Shown here one piece after another: positions 18,033 to 26,344 of a stretch of 64,000 nucleotides of DNA (positions are counted from its first letter, which is position 1; every line of letters starts with the position of its first letter). The notes under the pieces were generated by a model. That model made no database searches and was not told the origin of the DNA. It saw nothing but the letters and a program-made list of their open reading frames with translations. The stretch is taken from contig CAKRDK010000001.1 of NCBI GenBank assembly GCA_934309475.1, forward strand, positions 1 through 64,000, given 5' to 3'. The DNA comes from an uncultured Roseburia sp. Its GTDB lineage: Bacteria; Bacillota; Clostridia; Lachnospirales; Lachnospiraceae. The position numbers and the translations under genes were made by a program.

Positions 18033-18141
18033 CACGCAACCTATTTTAAGATTCAGGCAGGCGATAAAAGTACAACCCGCTTTTGGCTTCAGGCGATGAT
18101 AAAAGTGCAACCCGTTTTAAGGTTCAGGCAGGCGATAAGAG
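18033..18141. repeat. Degenerate ~35-bp direct repeats overlapping the 3' end of the D,D-carboxypeptidase gene
   Basis: Three starts of a TTTTAAGATTCAGGCAGGCG-like unit lie at 18044, 18081 and 18115, separated by a (G)CAACCCGC-type segment. The last unit is the end of the reverse-strand gene and contains its stop codon, so the first two look like duplicated copies of the gene's tail and downstream flank. Confidence 0.65.
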
Positions 18142-19344
18142 AGCGAGCAGGTCTTTAAAGTAGTCGCGGAAGGTGGCTGCTTTGACGGTGCTGTCATAAA
18201 GCAGATTGACGCTTCCGATTTCGGAGCCGTTGAGCAGATAGACAGCTTTTCCGGCAACGGCGTTTTGTTCAATGGGTGCGGTTACACTTTTTTCATAGTG
18301 AAGTTCTTTGGTGATGCCAGATATGTCAGCACCATCGGTATTGACATATTCAAAAGAGGATTCGTAATGGATGCCGACCGAAGTTTCAACGCCTTTTTTG
18401 ACTTCGATGGAAGAAAGTTTATCCGTGTTGGCGTCGGAGTAGATGCGGCACTTGGCAAAACCATAATTTAACAATGTAGTTGCATCTGCGAAACGGATTT
18501 TATAATCCGGGGCTGCCATGATAACAGCAATGAGTTCCATATTGTCTTTTTCGGCGGTGGCGGAGACACAGTATTTTGCAAGACTGGTGGAACCGGTTTT
18601 TAAGCCGGTTGCATATTCATACTGGCGAATCAGTTTGTTGGTGTTGGTCAGCCCGAACTCACTGCTTCCTTTTTTGGTTACATGCGTGATAGTATCCATC
18701 CAGATGGTGCAGTAGTCGTGAATCTGCGGGTGGTTTACGGTAAGCTCCCTCGACATCAGTGCAACATCGTAGGCACTTGTCATATGGCCGTCGGTATCTA
18801 AACCACAACAATTTACAAAAGTAGTATCATTCATGCCAAGTCCCTTGGCGCGTTCATTCATCTGCCGCACAAATTCTTCCTCGGAACCGCACAGATATTC
18901 TGCCATGGCAACACAAGCGTCGTTTGCGCTTGCGATACTGATGCATTTTATCATATCCTGTACGGTTTGGGTTTCCCCGGCTTCTAAAAAGACCTGTGAG
19001 CCGCCCATGCTTGCGGCGTACTCGGAGACGGTGACCGTATCTTCAAGTGTAATCTGTCCGCTTTCTAAGGCATCAAAAATAAGAATTAAGGTCATAATTT
19101 TTGTGATGCTAGCAGGATGTAAAATGTCATGGGAATTTTTCTCATAGAGAATCGTTCCTGTTTTAGCTTCCATCAAAAGGACGCTCGGTGCTGAGAGGGA
19201 GAGCGTGGAAGAGTTTTCCTCTGTCTCTGCGGTATCGGAAGGCTCCGCCGCTGCCGTTAGTGCCGGAATGGAAGCGGTGACCGCAGAAAGTGCCGGATAC
19301 AGGATAAAATGTATACTTAAAAAATAGGAGAGAAAAAGTTTCAT
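18124..19344 (-). CDS. D-alanyl-D-alanine carboxypeptidase (PBP5/DacF family)
   Basis: 406 residues, reverse strand. Trims the terminal D-Ala from peptidoglycan pentapeptides outside the membrane. Signal peptide (about 1-32), then the SxxK domain: catalytic SITK at 79-82, SAN at 139-141 and KTG at 249-251, all intact. A C-terminal beta domain (about 310-390) and a final helix 'FRDYFKDLLALL' that may be the amphipathic membrane anchor. AGGAGG lies just before the ATG at 19344. It is transcribed away from scpA; its tail sequence is duplicated downstream. A second, divergent family member lies at 21247, so the cell has at least two. Confidence 0.93.
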   Translation of the reverse strand: MKLFLSYFLSIHFILYPALSAVTASIPALTAAAEPSDTAETEENSSTLSLSAPSVLLMEAKTGTILYEKNSHDILHPASITKIMTLILIFDALESGQITLEDTVTVSEYAASMGGSQVFLEAGETQTVQDMIKCISIASANDACVAMAEYLCGSEEEFVRQMNERAKGLGMNDTTFVNCCGLDTDGHMTSAYDVALMSRELTVNHPQIHDYCTIWMDTITHVTKKGSSEFGLTNTNKLIRQYEYATGLKTGSTSLAKYCVSATAEKDNMELIAVIMAAPDYKIRFADATTLLNYGFAKCRIYSDANTDKLSSIEVKKGVETSVGIHYESSFEYVNTDGADISGITKELHYEKSVTAPIEQNAVAGKAVYLLNGSEIGSVNLLYDSTVKAATFRDYFKDLLALLSPA

Positions 19345-19421
19345 AAAGGAAACCTCCTGTTCGTTCTGTTATTTTATTTATGAGGGGGAAATTTGTCCTA
19401 TGCAAATAAACTGTAAAATGC

Positions 19422-19450
19422 TTGAAATTTTAGAAAATACCATGTAAAAT
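19422..19450 (+). promoter_or_regulatory. Promoter of scpAB
   Basis: TTGAAA at 19422-19427 and TAAAAT at 19445-19450 with a 17-bp spacer, 32 bases before the scpA start. Confidence 0.8.
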
Positions 19451-19482
19451 AGATACGTTGTGTAGTAGAGTAGAAGAGAGGA

Positions 19483-20244
19483 ATGACAATATCTATGGAT
19501 ATGACAGTCAAACTGCAGGTATTTGAAGGACCACTGGATCTGTTATTGCATCTGTTAGAGAAGAATAAAGTGAATATTTATGATATTCCTATCGTGGAGA
19601 TTACGAACCAGTACATGGAATATATTGCAGAGATGAAGCGTCAGGATTTAAACGTGATGAGCGAATTCTTGGTGATGGCTGCAACCTTAATTGATATTAA
19701 GTCCCGCATGCTTCTGCCGAAGAAGGAGACGGAGGAAGAGGAAGAAGAGGACCCGAGAGCAGAACTTGTACAGCAGTTGTTAGAGTATAAGATGTATAAG
19801 TGTATGGCATATGAACTTCGTGACCGTCAGGTTGATGCACAGCGTATTTTGTTTAAGGAACCGACGATACCGGAAGAAGTTGCGGCGTATGAAGCGCCGG
19901 TTGATTTAAATGAACTTGTGTCCGACATGACGCTTGCAAAATTGAACGATATTTTTAAATCAATTATGAAAAAGCAGGTGGACAAGGTTGACCCGATTCG
20001 TTCTAAATTCGGTAAGATAGAGAAAGAGGAAGTATCTTTGTCTGATAAGATGGCGTATTTAGAGGAATACTGCCACACACATCAGAGTTTCAGCTTCCGG
20101 AGTCTGTTAGAAGCACAGGCAAGTAAAATGGAAATCATTGTTACATTTTTGGCAATCCTTGAGCTGATGAAGGTCGGAAAGATTTTTATCACGCAGGAAT
20201 ATACGTTTGATGACATTAAAATCGAGTCCAAAATTGTGGCATAG
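19483..20244 (+). CDS. scpA: Segregation and condensation protein A
   Basis: 253 residues. Kleisin subunit bridging the SMC heads in the bacterial condensin. N-terminal SMC-neck-binding part with the family hallmark 'VFEGPLDLLLHLLEKNKVN' and 'YDIPIVEITNQYMEYI', an acidic middle stretch (EEEEEEDP), and a C-terminal winged helix ('IVTFLAILELMKVGKIFITQ') binding the SMC cap. The start is uncertain: ATG 19483 is only one or two bases after GAGAGG, while ATG 19495 is 13 bases after it and begins directly at MDMTVKLQ; both are possible. scpB follows after 14 bases. Confidence 0.95.
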   Translation: MTISMDMTVKLQVFEGPLDLLLHLLEKNKVNIYDIPIVEITNQYMEYIAEMKRQDLNVMSEFLVMAATLIDIKSRMLLPKKETEEEEEEDPRAELVQQLLEYKMYKCMAYELRDRQVDAQRILFKEPTIPEEVAAYEAPVDLNELVSDMTLAKLNDIFKSIMKKQVDKVDPIRSKFGKIEKEEVSLSDKMAYLEEYCHTHQSFSFRSLLEAQASKMEIIVTFLAILELMKVGKIFITQEYTFDDIKIESKIVA

Positions 20245-20258
20245 AAATTGGAGTAAAT

Positions 20259-20828
20259 ATGAGTGAAGTTAATTATGAAGCAGTCATCGAGGCAATCCTT
20301 TTTACGATGGGAGAGTCCGTTGAGTTAGAGAAGATAGCTGCTGCAGTAGAATTAGAGAAAAAGCAGGTAAAAAAAATCATCGAGCAGATGATGAAGCGAT
20401 ACAAAGAAGAAGGGCGCGGTATTCAGATTATCGAGTTAGAAGGTGCTTACCAGATGTGTACGTCAAGCGATATGTATGAATACCTGATTAAGGTGGCAAA
20501 ACAGCCAAAGCGTCACATGCTTACCGATGTTTTGTTGGAGACGCTTTCCATTATTGCCTACAAGCAGCCGATTACAAAGGTTGAGATAGAGAAAATCCGT
20601 GGTGTTTCCTGTGACCATGCCGTCAACAAATTAGTGGAATATAATTTAGTCTGCGAACTTGGAAGATTAGATGCTCCGGGACGCCCGTTATTATTTGGAA
20701 CAACAGAAGAATTTTTGCGAAGCTTCGGCGTACAGTCCATCGATGAACTGCCGGTATTGAATCCGGTTCAGATTGAGGAATTTAAGCAGGAAGCGGAAGA
20801 TGAAATGCACTTAAAGCTGGATATTTAG
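20259..20828 (+). CDS. scpB: Segregation and condensation protein B
   Basis: 189 residues. Dimeric double winged-helix subunit that binds the central part of ScpA. Visible: 'YEAVIEAILFTMGESVELEK', 'YQMCTSSDMYEYL', and the conserved 'LSIIAYKQPITKVEIEKIRG' and 'GRPLLFGTTEEFL'. It is a normal length. Its stop codon lies inside the loop of the terminator that ends the operon. Confidence 0.96.
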   Translation: MSEVNYEAVIEAILFTMGESVELEKIAAAVELEKKQVKKIIEQMMKRYKEEGRGIQIIELEGAYQMCTSSDMYEYLIKVAKQPKRHMLTDVLLETLSIIAYKQPITKVEIEKIRGVSCDHAVNKLVEYNLVCELGRLDAPGRPLLFGTTEEFLRSFGVQSIDELPVLNPVQIEEFKQEAEDEMHLKLDI

Positions 20829-20842
20829 TATCCGGCTTTTTT
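20815..20842 (+). terminator. Terminator of scpAB overlapping the scpB stop
   Basis: AGCTGGAT (20815-20822, in the last codons) pairs with ATCCGGCT (20830-20837) with one G-U, followed by TTTTT. The scpB stop codon is in the loop. Confidence 0.85.
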
Positions 20843-20849
20843 CGTTATC

Positions 20850-21163
20850 GGATTAGGATGTCAAAAGGCAGTTTACAGTTTTTTTGTTGACAAATGACAC
20901 AACGACAAGTCTATTTCGTTCCGATGAGTGAACATTAGAAAATCTAAGTATGCCTGGTAAAGATAATTCAGAGTGACGTGACCGGCATTCAACGAGCCAT
21001 CCGTGGCTCGTGAAGCCTTGTTCTGCCGTCCGTGGCAGAACATCACTGAGACGTAGAGGCATACTAAGATTTTCTAATGTTCCCTCAAAGTCACGAAATC
21101 AGTCTTGTTTTTGTGTCATTTGTCAGCAATTAAATTGTGAACTGCCTTTTGACATCCCAATCC
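20850..21163. repeat. Long palindromic non-coding element, copy A
   Basis: About 314 bp, no credible ORF. Outer stem: GGATTAGGATGTCAAAAGG (from 20850) pairs with the end at 21163 over ~28 bp, then TGACAAATGACACAA (20888-20902) pairs perfectly with 21111-21125. Inner stem: 20930-20954 pairs with 21058-21082, 25 bp with one mismatch. The centre carries two hairpins, ACGAGCCA-TCCG-TGGCTCGT (20992-21011) and GTTCTGCC/GGCAGAAC (21020-21041). Pairing extends outward as GTTATC / GATAAC. A second copy lies at 38123-38439 with six compensated base-pair changes in the outer stem. It starts just after the scpAB terminator. May be a MITE-like mobile repeat or a structured RNA. Confidence 0.92.
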
Positions 21164-21246
21164 GATAACTCGTTGTTCTTTACTTTCGAAAAATGCATAT
21201 AAATATGGTTGAACCCGATAAATGCAGTGTGGGAGTGGAGACAGAT

Positions 21247-22449
21247 ATGCGAAGAGTGATAGCCCTTTTGATGAGTATGGTAATGTTATGTTCCGGAGCG
21301 ATGGAGGTAAAGGCAGCGGAAGCACCGCAGGAGTCGGAGCTTTATGCGAAGGCGGCGGTGCTGTTAGATGCAGATTCCGGAAGAGTCTTATATAGTAAGA
21401 ACGGCGAGGAACCGCTTGCGAACGCGAGCACGACAAAGATACTTACCTGTATCCTGATTTTAGAAAACTGTAATTTAGAGGATGTGACAGAAGTATCGGC
21501 AAATGCAGCATCCCAGCCGAAGGTGCGCCTTGGAATGTCAGCCGGACAACAGTTTGTGATAAAAGACCTGCTGTATGGACTGATGCTGGAATCGTTTAAC
21601 GACTGCGCGGTTGCATTAGCAGAACATATGGCGGGCACCGTGGAGGGGTTTGCGGCCTGCATGAATGAGAAGGCCGGGCAGATTGGCTGCACGGATTCCT
21701 ACTTTATCACACCAAATGGGTTAGATGGAAAAGATGAAAACGGGATGCATCATACAACGGCAGAAGATTTGGCGAATATCATGAAATACTGTATCCGCGA
21801 ATCGCCGCAGGCAGAGCAGTTTTTAGAGATTACGCGGGCGGCCAATCATTCTTTTTCTGACGTGGCGGGAAAAGTAAATTATTCCTGTACAAATCACAAT
21901 GCATTTTTACAGATGATGGAGGGCGCATTGAGTGGAAAAACAGGTTTTACCGGAACGGCAGGGTACTGTTATGTGGGCGCATTAGAACGTGATGGAAAAA
22001 CGCTCATCGTTGCATTGCTTGCCTGCGGATGGCCGAATAATAAGACTTATAAATGGGCGGACACCAAAAAACTGATGCAGTATGGGCTTGACGCTTTTTC
22101 CTTATATGAGGTTGCTTCCGACTTGAAAACGGAGGAGGATTTGCCAAAGATATTGGTATCAGACGGAAGAACGGCATGGATTGGGGAAAAAGCTGAGGTA
22201 GCCGTGCAGATAAAAAATGTGGAATCCATGGAAAGAGTCCTTATAAAAGAGGGGGAACAGGTGGAGACGGATGTGCAGATACAGACAAAATTGTACGCGC
22301 CGGTTCGGAAGGAAAGCGTTATCGGGACGATTGTATACCGGATTGGAGAGGAAGTAATACGCAAAGATTCCGTCGTCGCGGCAGAAGAGGTGCAAAGCAT
22401 TGATTTTACGTGGTGTTATGGAAAAATATTAGATTTTTTTGAATTATAA
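21247..22449 (+). CDS. D-alanyl-D-alanine carboxypeptidase (DacF-like), second family member
   Basis: 400 residues. Same reaction as the reverse-strand gene at 18124. Signal peptide about 1-24 (ends 'EVKAAEA'), catalytic STTK at 61-64, SFN at 116-118 and KTG at 231-233. Then a C-terminal domain (about 290-380) and a last hydrophobic/aromatic helix 'IDFTWCYGKILDFFEL', a likely membrane anchor. The frame opens at 21193, but ATG 21247 starts the signal peptide and has GGAGTGGAG upstream. Order scpA-scpB-carboxypeptidase is common in Clostridia; here the palindromic element lies in between, so it probably has its own promoter. Confidence 0.93.
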   Translation: MRRVIALLMSMVMLCSGAMEVKAAEAPQESELYAKAAVLLDADSGRVLYSKNGEEPLANASTTKILTCILILENCNLEDVTEVSANAASQPKVRLGMSAGQQFVIKDLLYGLMLESFNDCAVALAEHMAGTVEGFAACMNEKAGQIGCTDSYFITPNGLDGKDENGMHHTTAEDLANIMKYCIRESPQAEQFLEITRAANHSFSDVAGKVNYSCTNHNAFLQMMEGALSGKTGFTGTAGYCYVGALERDGKTLIVALLACGWPNNKTYKWADTKKLMQYGLDAFSLYEVASDLKTEEDLPKILVSDGRTAWIGEKAEVAVQIKNVESMERVLIKEGEQVETDVQIQTKLYAPVRKESVIGTIVYRIGEEVIRKDSVVAAEEVQSIDFTWCYGKILDFFEL

Positions 22450-22484
22450 TTAGAGATAAGAATGTTAAAAAAATCACAATATGC

Positions 22485-22513
22485 TTGAAATTTTCTGACA
22501 AAAGCGATACAAT
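22485..22513 (+). promoter_or_regulatory. Promoter of the decarboxylase operon
   Basis: TTGAAA at 22485-22490 and TACAAT at 22508-22513, 17-bp spacer, 45 bases before the first gene. Confidence 0.8.
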
Positions 22514-22557
22514 TTAACATAGCGGAAGTTGCAAATTTTTATATGGAGGGCTAAAAA

Positions 22558-23994
22558 ATGAGTAGTTTAAAAGATAGCTTGGCGATGCAGCGTATAACCA
22601 AGTTACTTGATGAGAACAGTTTTATGGAAATCGGTTCTCTGGTAACTGCAAGAAATACAGATTTTAATCTTGCAAACACGGATACACCGTCCGACGGGGT
22701 TATAATCGGACATGGTCTTATCGACGGCAACCTGGTATTTTTATACAGTCAGGATGCATCCGTGCTGAATGGAACCATTGGTGAGATGCATGCGAAAAAG
22801 ATTGCCTCTGTCTATGACATGGCAATGAAAATGGGAGCACCGGTCATCGGCTTTATTGACTGTGCCGGAATGCGTCTTCAGGAGTCTGTCGATGCATTGG
22901 ACGGATTTGGACAAATCTATGCAAAAGAAGTAGCTGCTTCCGGCGTGATTCCACAGATTAGTGCCGTATTTGGCAATTGTGGCGGTGGTCTGGCAGTCGT
23001 TCCAGCATTGTGTGATTTCACATTTATGGAGGACACAAAGGCGAAGATGTTTATCAATGCTCCGAATGCCATCACAGGCAACAGAGTTGAGAAGTGTGAC
23101 ACTTCAGCAGCTACATTCCAGAGTGAGGAGACAGGCTGTGTGGATGGCATTGGTTCCGAAGATGAGATTATTGCACAGATTCGTGAACTTGTCTGCATTT
23201 TACCGGACAATAACGAGGGAGATATCTATACTGATGAGTGTACGGATGATTTGAACCGTGCATGTGAGAGCATGGAAGTCATGAAAGGAGATCCAAGATT
23301 CCTTCTTAGCCAGATTTCGGATGGACATGTCTTCTTTGAGACAAAAGCAGGTTATGCAAAGGATATGGTAACCGGATTTGTCAAATTAAATGGCATGACA
23401 GTCGGTGCAGTTGCAAACTGTACGGAGACATACGATGAAGAAGGAAAGCAGGAAGAGAGCTTTGATGCTGTTTTATCTGCAAGAGGATGCAACAAGGCGG
23501 CTGAGTTTATTCAGTTCTGTGATGCGTTTGACATCCCTGTTTTATCATTGACGAACACAACAGGATTCAAGGCAACGATGTGCTCAGAGCGCAATCTTGC
23601 AAAAGCGCTTGCACGTATGACCTATGCATTTTCAAATGCAACCTGTCCAAAAGTGAACCTGATTACAGGAGAAGCATTTGGCAGCGCTTATGTGACGATG
23701 AATTCAAAATCAATCGGAGCAGATTTAGTTTATGCATGGCAGGATGCAAAAGTCGGCATGATGGATGCGCAGATGGCAGCCAAAATCATGTATGCAGATG
23801 CTTCCGCAGATGTGATTTCAGAGAAAGCAAAAGAATACGATAACCTGCAGTCGAATGTTGAGACAGCAGCAAGAAGAGGATATGTGGATCTGATTATCAG
23901 TCCGGCTGATTCGAGAAAATATCTTGTTGCCGCATTTGAGATGCTTTACACAAAATGCGTCAATGGACCGGACAAGAAACATGGAACAAAGTAG
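22558..23994 (+). CDS. Biotin-dependent acyl-CoA carboxyltransferase (MmdA / transcarboxylase 12S type)
   Basis: 478 residues. Crotonase-fold carboxyltransferase of the methylmalonyl-CoA decarboxylase alpha / propionyl-CoA carboxylase beta family, which moves CO2 between an acyl-CoA and biotin. Two ClpP/crotonase halves are seen: the first with 'GAPVIGFIDCAGMRLQESV' and 'FGNCGGGLAVVPALCDFTFM', the second with 'LSLTNTTGFKATMCSE' and 'LITGEAFGSAYVTMNSKSIG'. At 478 residues it is a little shorter than the usual 510-520. The GG oxyanion turns are present. First gene of a five-gene sodium-pump operon; its exact acyl-CoA is not readable from sequence. Confidence 0.85.
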   Translation: MSSLKDSLAMQRITKLLDENSFMEIGSLVTARNTDFNLANTDTPSDGVIIGHGLIDGNLVFLYSQDASVLNGTIGEMHAKKIASVYDMAMKMGAPVIGFIDCAGMRLQESVDALDGFGQIYAKEVAASGVIPQISAVFGNCGGGLAVVPALCDFTFMEDTKAKMFINAPNAITGNRVEKCDTSAATFQSEETGCVDGIGSEDEIIAQIRELVCILPDNNEGDIYTDECTDDLNRACESMEVMKGDPRFLLSQISDGHVFFETKAGYAKDMVTGFVKLNGMTVGAVANCTETYDEEGKQEESFDAVLSARGCNKAAEFIQFCDAFDIPVLSLTNTTGFKATMCSERNLAKALARMTYAFSNATCPKVNLITGEAFGSAYVTMNSKSIGADLVYAWQDAKVGMMDAQMAAKIMYADASADVISEKAKEYDNLQSNVETAARRGYVDLIISPADSRKYLVAAFEMLYTKCVNGPDKKHGTK

Positions 23995-24007
23995 AAAGGT
24001 GAAGTTT

Positions 24008-24709
24008 ATGAAGAAAAAATTATCTTTCGTGCTGATGTTTGTCTTTTTGCTTCTGGGGCTTTCAGCATGTGGAACGGATCCGACAACGGTTGACTATAAC
24101 GGTCATTCCTACGAAGAATTAGAGACGTTTGCGCAGGGCAATGTTTCCGCACTTGTCGCTATGACAGACGAAGAGAAAGAGTATTATCTGTCTTACAGTG
24201 ATGAGATTGTAACGGATATGATTAACAGTTGGTTTGATACCGTTGAAGATTTAGGAGCATATCAGGGATTTGGTGATTTTACAATTACGAAATCCGGCAA
24301 GACACTTTCAACCGAGCAGGTAGTGATGTTTGCAGAACGAAATGCGACCATCACATATGTATACAATTACAACAGTATGGAGTTGACAAGTGTAACAGTC
24401 GACAAGGTATACAGTATCGGGGAAAAGATGTCGAAGGCAGGACTCAATACGCTGATGGGAATGGGAACGGTGTTTGTAGTTCTAACTTTGATCAGCCTGA
24501 TTATCTACTGCTTTAATATTTTCCCATATCTTGAGAATAAGAAAAAGGCGAAGAAAGAAGCTTTTGTGGAGACAGCAGCCGAGGAAGTCGTGCCGGAAGA
24601 GAATCTTACGGATGATTTAGAGTTAGTTGCAGTTATTTCAGCAGCGATTGCTGCTAGTGAGGGAACTTCTACCGATTCGTTTGTGGTACGTTCCATTCAC
24701 CGCAGATAG
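24008..24709 (+). CDS. OadG-like subunit with an N-terminal lipoprotein domain
   Basis: 233 residues. Lipoprotein signal with lipobox LSAC at about residues 20-23, then an extracellular domain of about 110 residues ('VDYNGHSYEELETFAQGNV' etc.), one membrane helix ('MGTVFVVLTLISLIIYCF'), a charged Lys/Glu stretch, and the C-terminal motif 'LELVAVISAAIAASEG' to 'FVVRSIHRR', which is the hallmark of OadG/MmdD subunits that tether the complex. Ordinary OadG proteins are about 80-130 residues without the lipoprotein part. The frame opens at 23924 inside the previous gene; ATG 24008 is chosen for the signal peptide and the GAAAGGTGAAG ribosome site. Confidence 0.85.
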   Translation: MKKKLSFVLMFVFLLLGLSACGTDPTTVDYNGHSYEELETFAQGNVSALVAMTDEEKEYYLSYSDEIVTDMINSWFDTVEDLGAYQGFGDFTITKSGKTLSTEQVVMFAERNATITYVYNYNSMELTSVTVDKVYSIGEKMSKAGLNTLMGMGTVFVVLTLISLIIYCFNIFPYLENKKKAKKEAFVETAAEEVVPEENLTDDLELVAVISAAIAASEGTSTDSFVVRSIHRR

Positions 24710-24759
24710 GAAGAAATCTTTGAAAAAATAGGAATTACAATGTCTAGGAGGATTTTAAA

Positions 24760-25125
24760 ATGAAAAGCTATACAATTACCGTGAATGGAAACGTTTATGA
24801 TGTTACCGTGGAAGAAAATGGAAGTGTCAGCGCACCGGCAGCCACGCCGAGAAGAGCCGCAGCAGCACCAAAAGCAGCCGCAGCACCAAAAGCAGCATCA
24901 CAGGGAGCAGGAAGTGTGAAAATCGAGGCAGGTGCAGCCGGAAAAGTATTTAAGATTGAAGCACAGCCTGGTACAGCAGTGAAAAAAGGTGACACAGTTC
25001 TTGTATTAGAGATTATGAAGATGGAGACACCTGTAGTTGCACCTCAGGACGGTACAGTTGCAAGCATTGAAGTAAAAGAAGGAGACCAGGTAGAAGCAGG
25101 AGCATTACTGGCAACTTTAAACTAG
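24760..25125 (+). CDS. Biotin carboxyl carrier protein of the decarboxylase
   Basis: 121 residues. Carries CO2 on biotin between the transferase subunits and the membrane pump. N-terminal short strand region, an Ala/Pro/Lys-rich flexible linker (about 28-50, 'AAAPKAAAAPKAASQG'), and a biotinyl domain with the biotin lysine in 'LEIMKMETPV'. Same layout as GcdC/MmdC carriers. Good AGGAGG site upstream; 19 bases before the pump gene. Confidence 0.93.
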   Translation: MKSYTITVNGNVYDVTVEENGSVSAPAATPRRAAAAPKAAAAPKAASQGAGSVKIEAGAAGKVFKIEAQPGTAVKKGDTVLVLEIMKMETPVVAPQDGTVASIEVKEGDQVEAGALLATLN

Positions 25126-25144
25126 TCATATTAGGAGGATAACT

Positions 25145-26293
25145 ATGAGTTATTTTATGGAGACAATGGGTAATCTCCTTCACCAGACAGCGTTCTTCAA
25201 TCTGACATGGGGCAATTACGTTATGATTGCGGTTGCCTGTGTGTTTTTATATCTTGCAATTGCAAAGGGGTATGAACCTCTGTTATTAGTTCCGATTGCA
25301 TTTGGTATGCTGCTTGTAAATATCTATCCGGATATTATTGCAAGCCCGGAAGAGACAAGCAATGGTGTAGGTGGTTTACTGTATTATTTTTACACGTTAG
25401 ATGAGTGGTCCATTTTGCCGTCCTTAATTTTCCTTGGAGTAGGCGCGATGACAGACTTTGGACCGCTGATTGCTAATCCAATCAGTTTCCTGTTAGGAGC
25501 AGCGGCACAGTTCGGTATCTTTTCCGCTTACCTTTTAGCAATCCTGATGGGATTTACAGACAAAGCGGCAGCGGCAGTTTCCATTATCGGTGGAGCGGAC
25601 GGTCCGACCTCTATTTTCCTTGCCGGAAAATTAGGACAGGCAGCGCTGATGGGACCAATCGCTGTGGCGGCATATTCTTATATGTCCTTAGTGCCAATCA
25701 TTCAGCCGCCGATTATGAAATTGTTTACAACGAAAAAGGAACGTGCCATCAAGATGCAGAATCTGCGTCCGGTGTCAAAGCTAGAGAGAATCTTATTCCC
25801 GATTGTCGTAACAATTGTGGTATGTACCATTCTTCCAACCACAGCACCACTTGTCGGTATGCTGATGCTTGGTAACCTGTTCCGTGAATGTGGTGTTGTC
25901 CGTCAGCTTTCTGAGACGGCTTCGAATGCATTGATGTATATTGTAGTTATTTTGCTTGGTACATCTGTCGGAGCATCCACAAGCGCAGAAGCATTTTTGA
26001 ATATCAGCACATTGAAGATTGTTGCACTTGGTCTGTTTGCATTTATGTTTGGTACAGCAGCCGGTGTCCTCTTCGGAAAATTACTGTGCTGGATTACAAA
26101 GGGCAAGATAAATCCACTGATTGGTTCTGCCGGTGTTTCAGCGGTTCCAATGGCAGCACGTGTATCACAGAAGGTCGGTGCGGAAGAAGACCCGACAAAC
26201 TTCCTTCTCATGCATGCAATGGGACCAAACGTAGCCGGAGTTATTGGTACGGCTGTAGCAGCCGGTGTCTTTATGGCAATCTTTGGAATCTAG
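25145..26293 (+). CDS. oadB: Sodium-pumping decarboxylase beta subunit (OadB/MmdB/GcdB family)
   Basis: 382 residues, about nine to eleven membrane segments. In this family the beta subunit decarboxylates carboxybiotin and moves Na+ outward. Conserved features: 'SIIGGADGPTSIFLAGKL' (with the functional Asp of GGADGPT), 'MSLVPIIQPPIMKLFTTK', and 'GSAGVSAVPMAARVSQKVG', followed by 'NFLLMHAMGPNVAGVIGTA'. No residue of these motifs is missing. It is framed by the carrier and the 5S-type transferase, so all parts of a pump are in one operon. Confidence 0.93.
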   Translation: MSYFMETMGNLLHQTAFFNLTWGNYVMIAVACVFLYLAIAKGYEPLLLVPIAFGMLLVNIYPDIIASPEETSNGVGGLLYYFYTLDEWSILPSLIFLGVGAMTDFGPLIANPISFLLGAAAQFGIFSAYLLAILMGFTDKAAAAVSIIGGADGPTSIFLAGKLGQAALMGPIAVAAYSYMSLVPIIQPPIMKLFTTKKERAIKMQNLRPVSKLERILFPIVVTIVVCTILPTTAPLVGMLMLGNLFRECGVVRQLSETASNALMYIVVILLGTSVGASTSAEAFLNISTLKIVALGLFAFMFGTAAGVLFGKLLCWITKGKINPLIGSAGVSAVPMAARVSQKVGAEEDPTNFLLMHAMGPNVAGVIGTAVAAGVFMAIFGI

Positions 26294-26344
26294 GAAATGA
26301 ATATAGAAAAGTGGGGCCGCAAGACGGCAGAATGAGAGGTAATC

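Noticed and set aside
20853..21062. 69-residue reverse frame within palindromic element A
   Set aside because: Not kept in copy B, no ribosome site; the element is conserved as structure rather than as protein.
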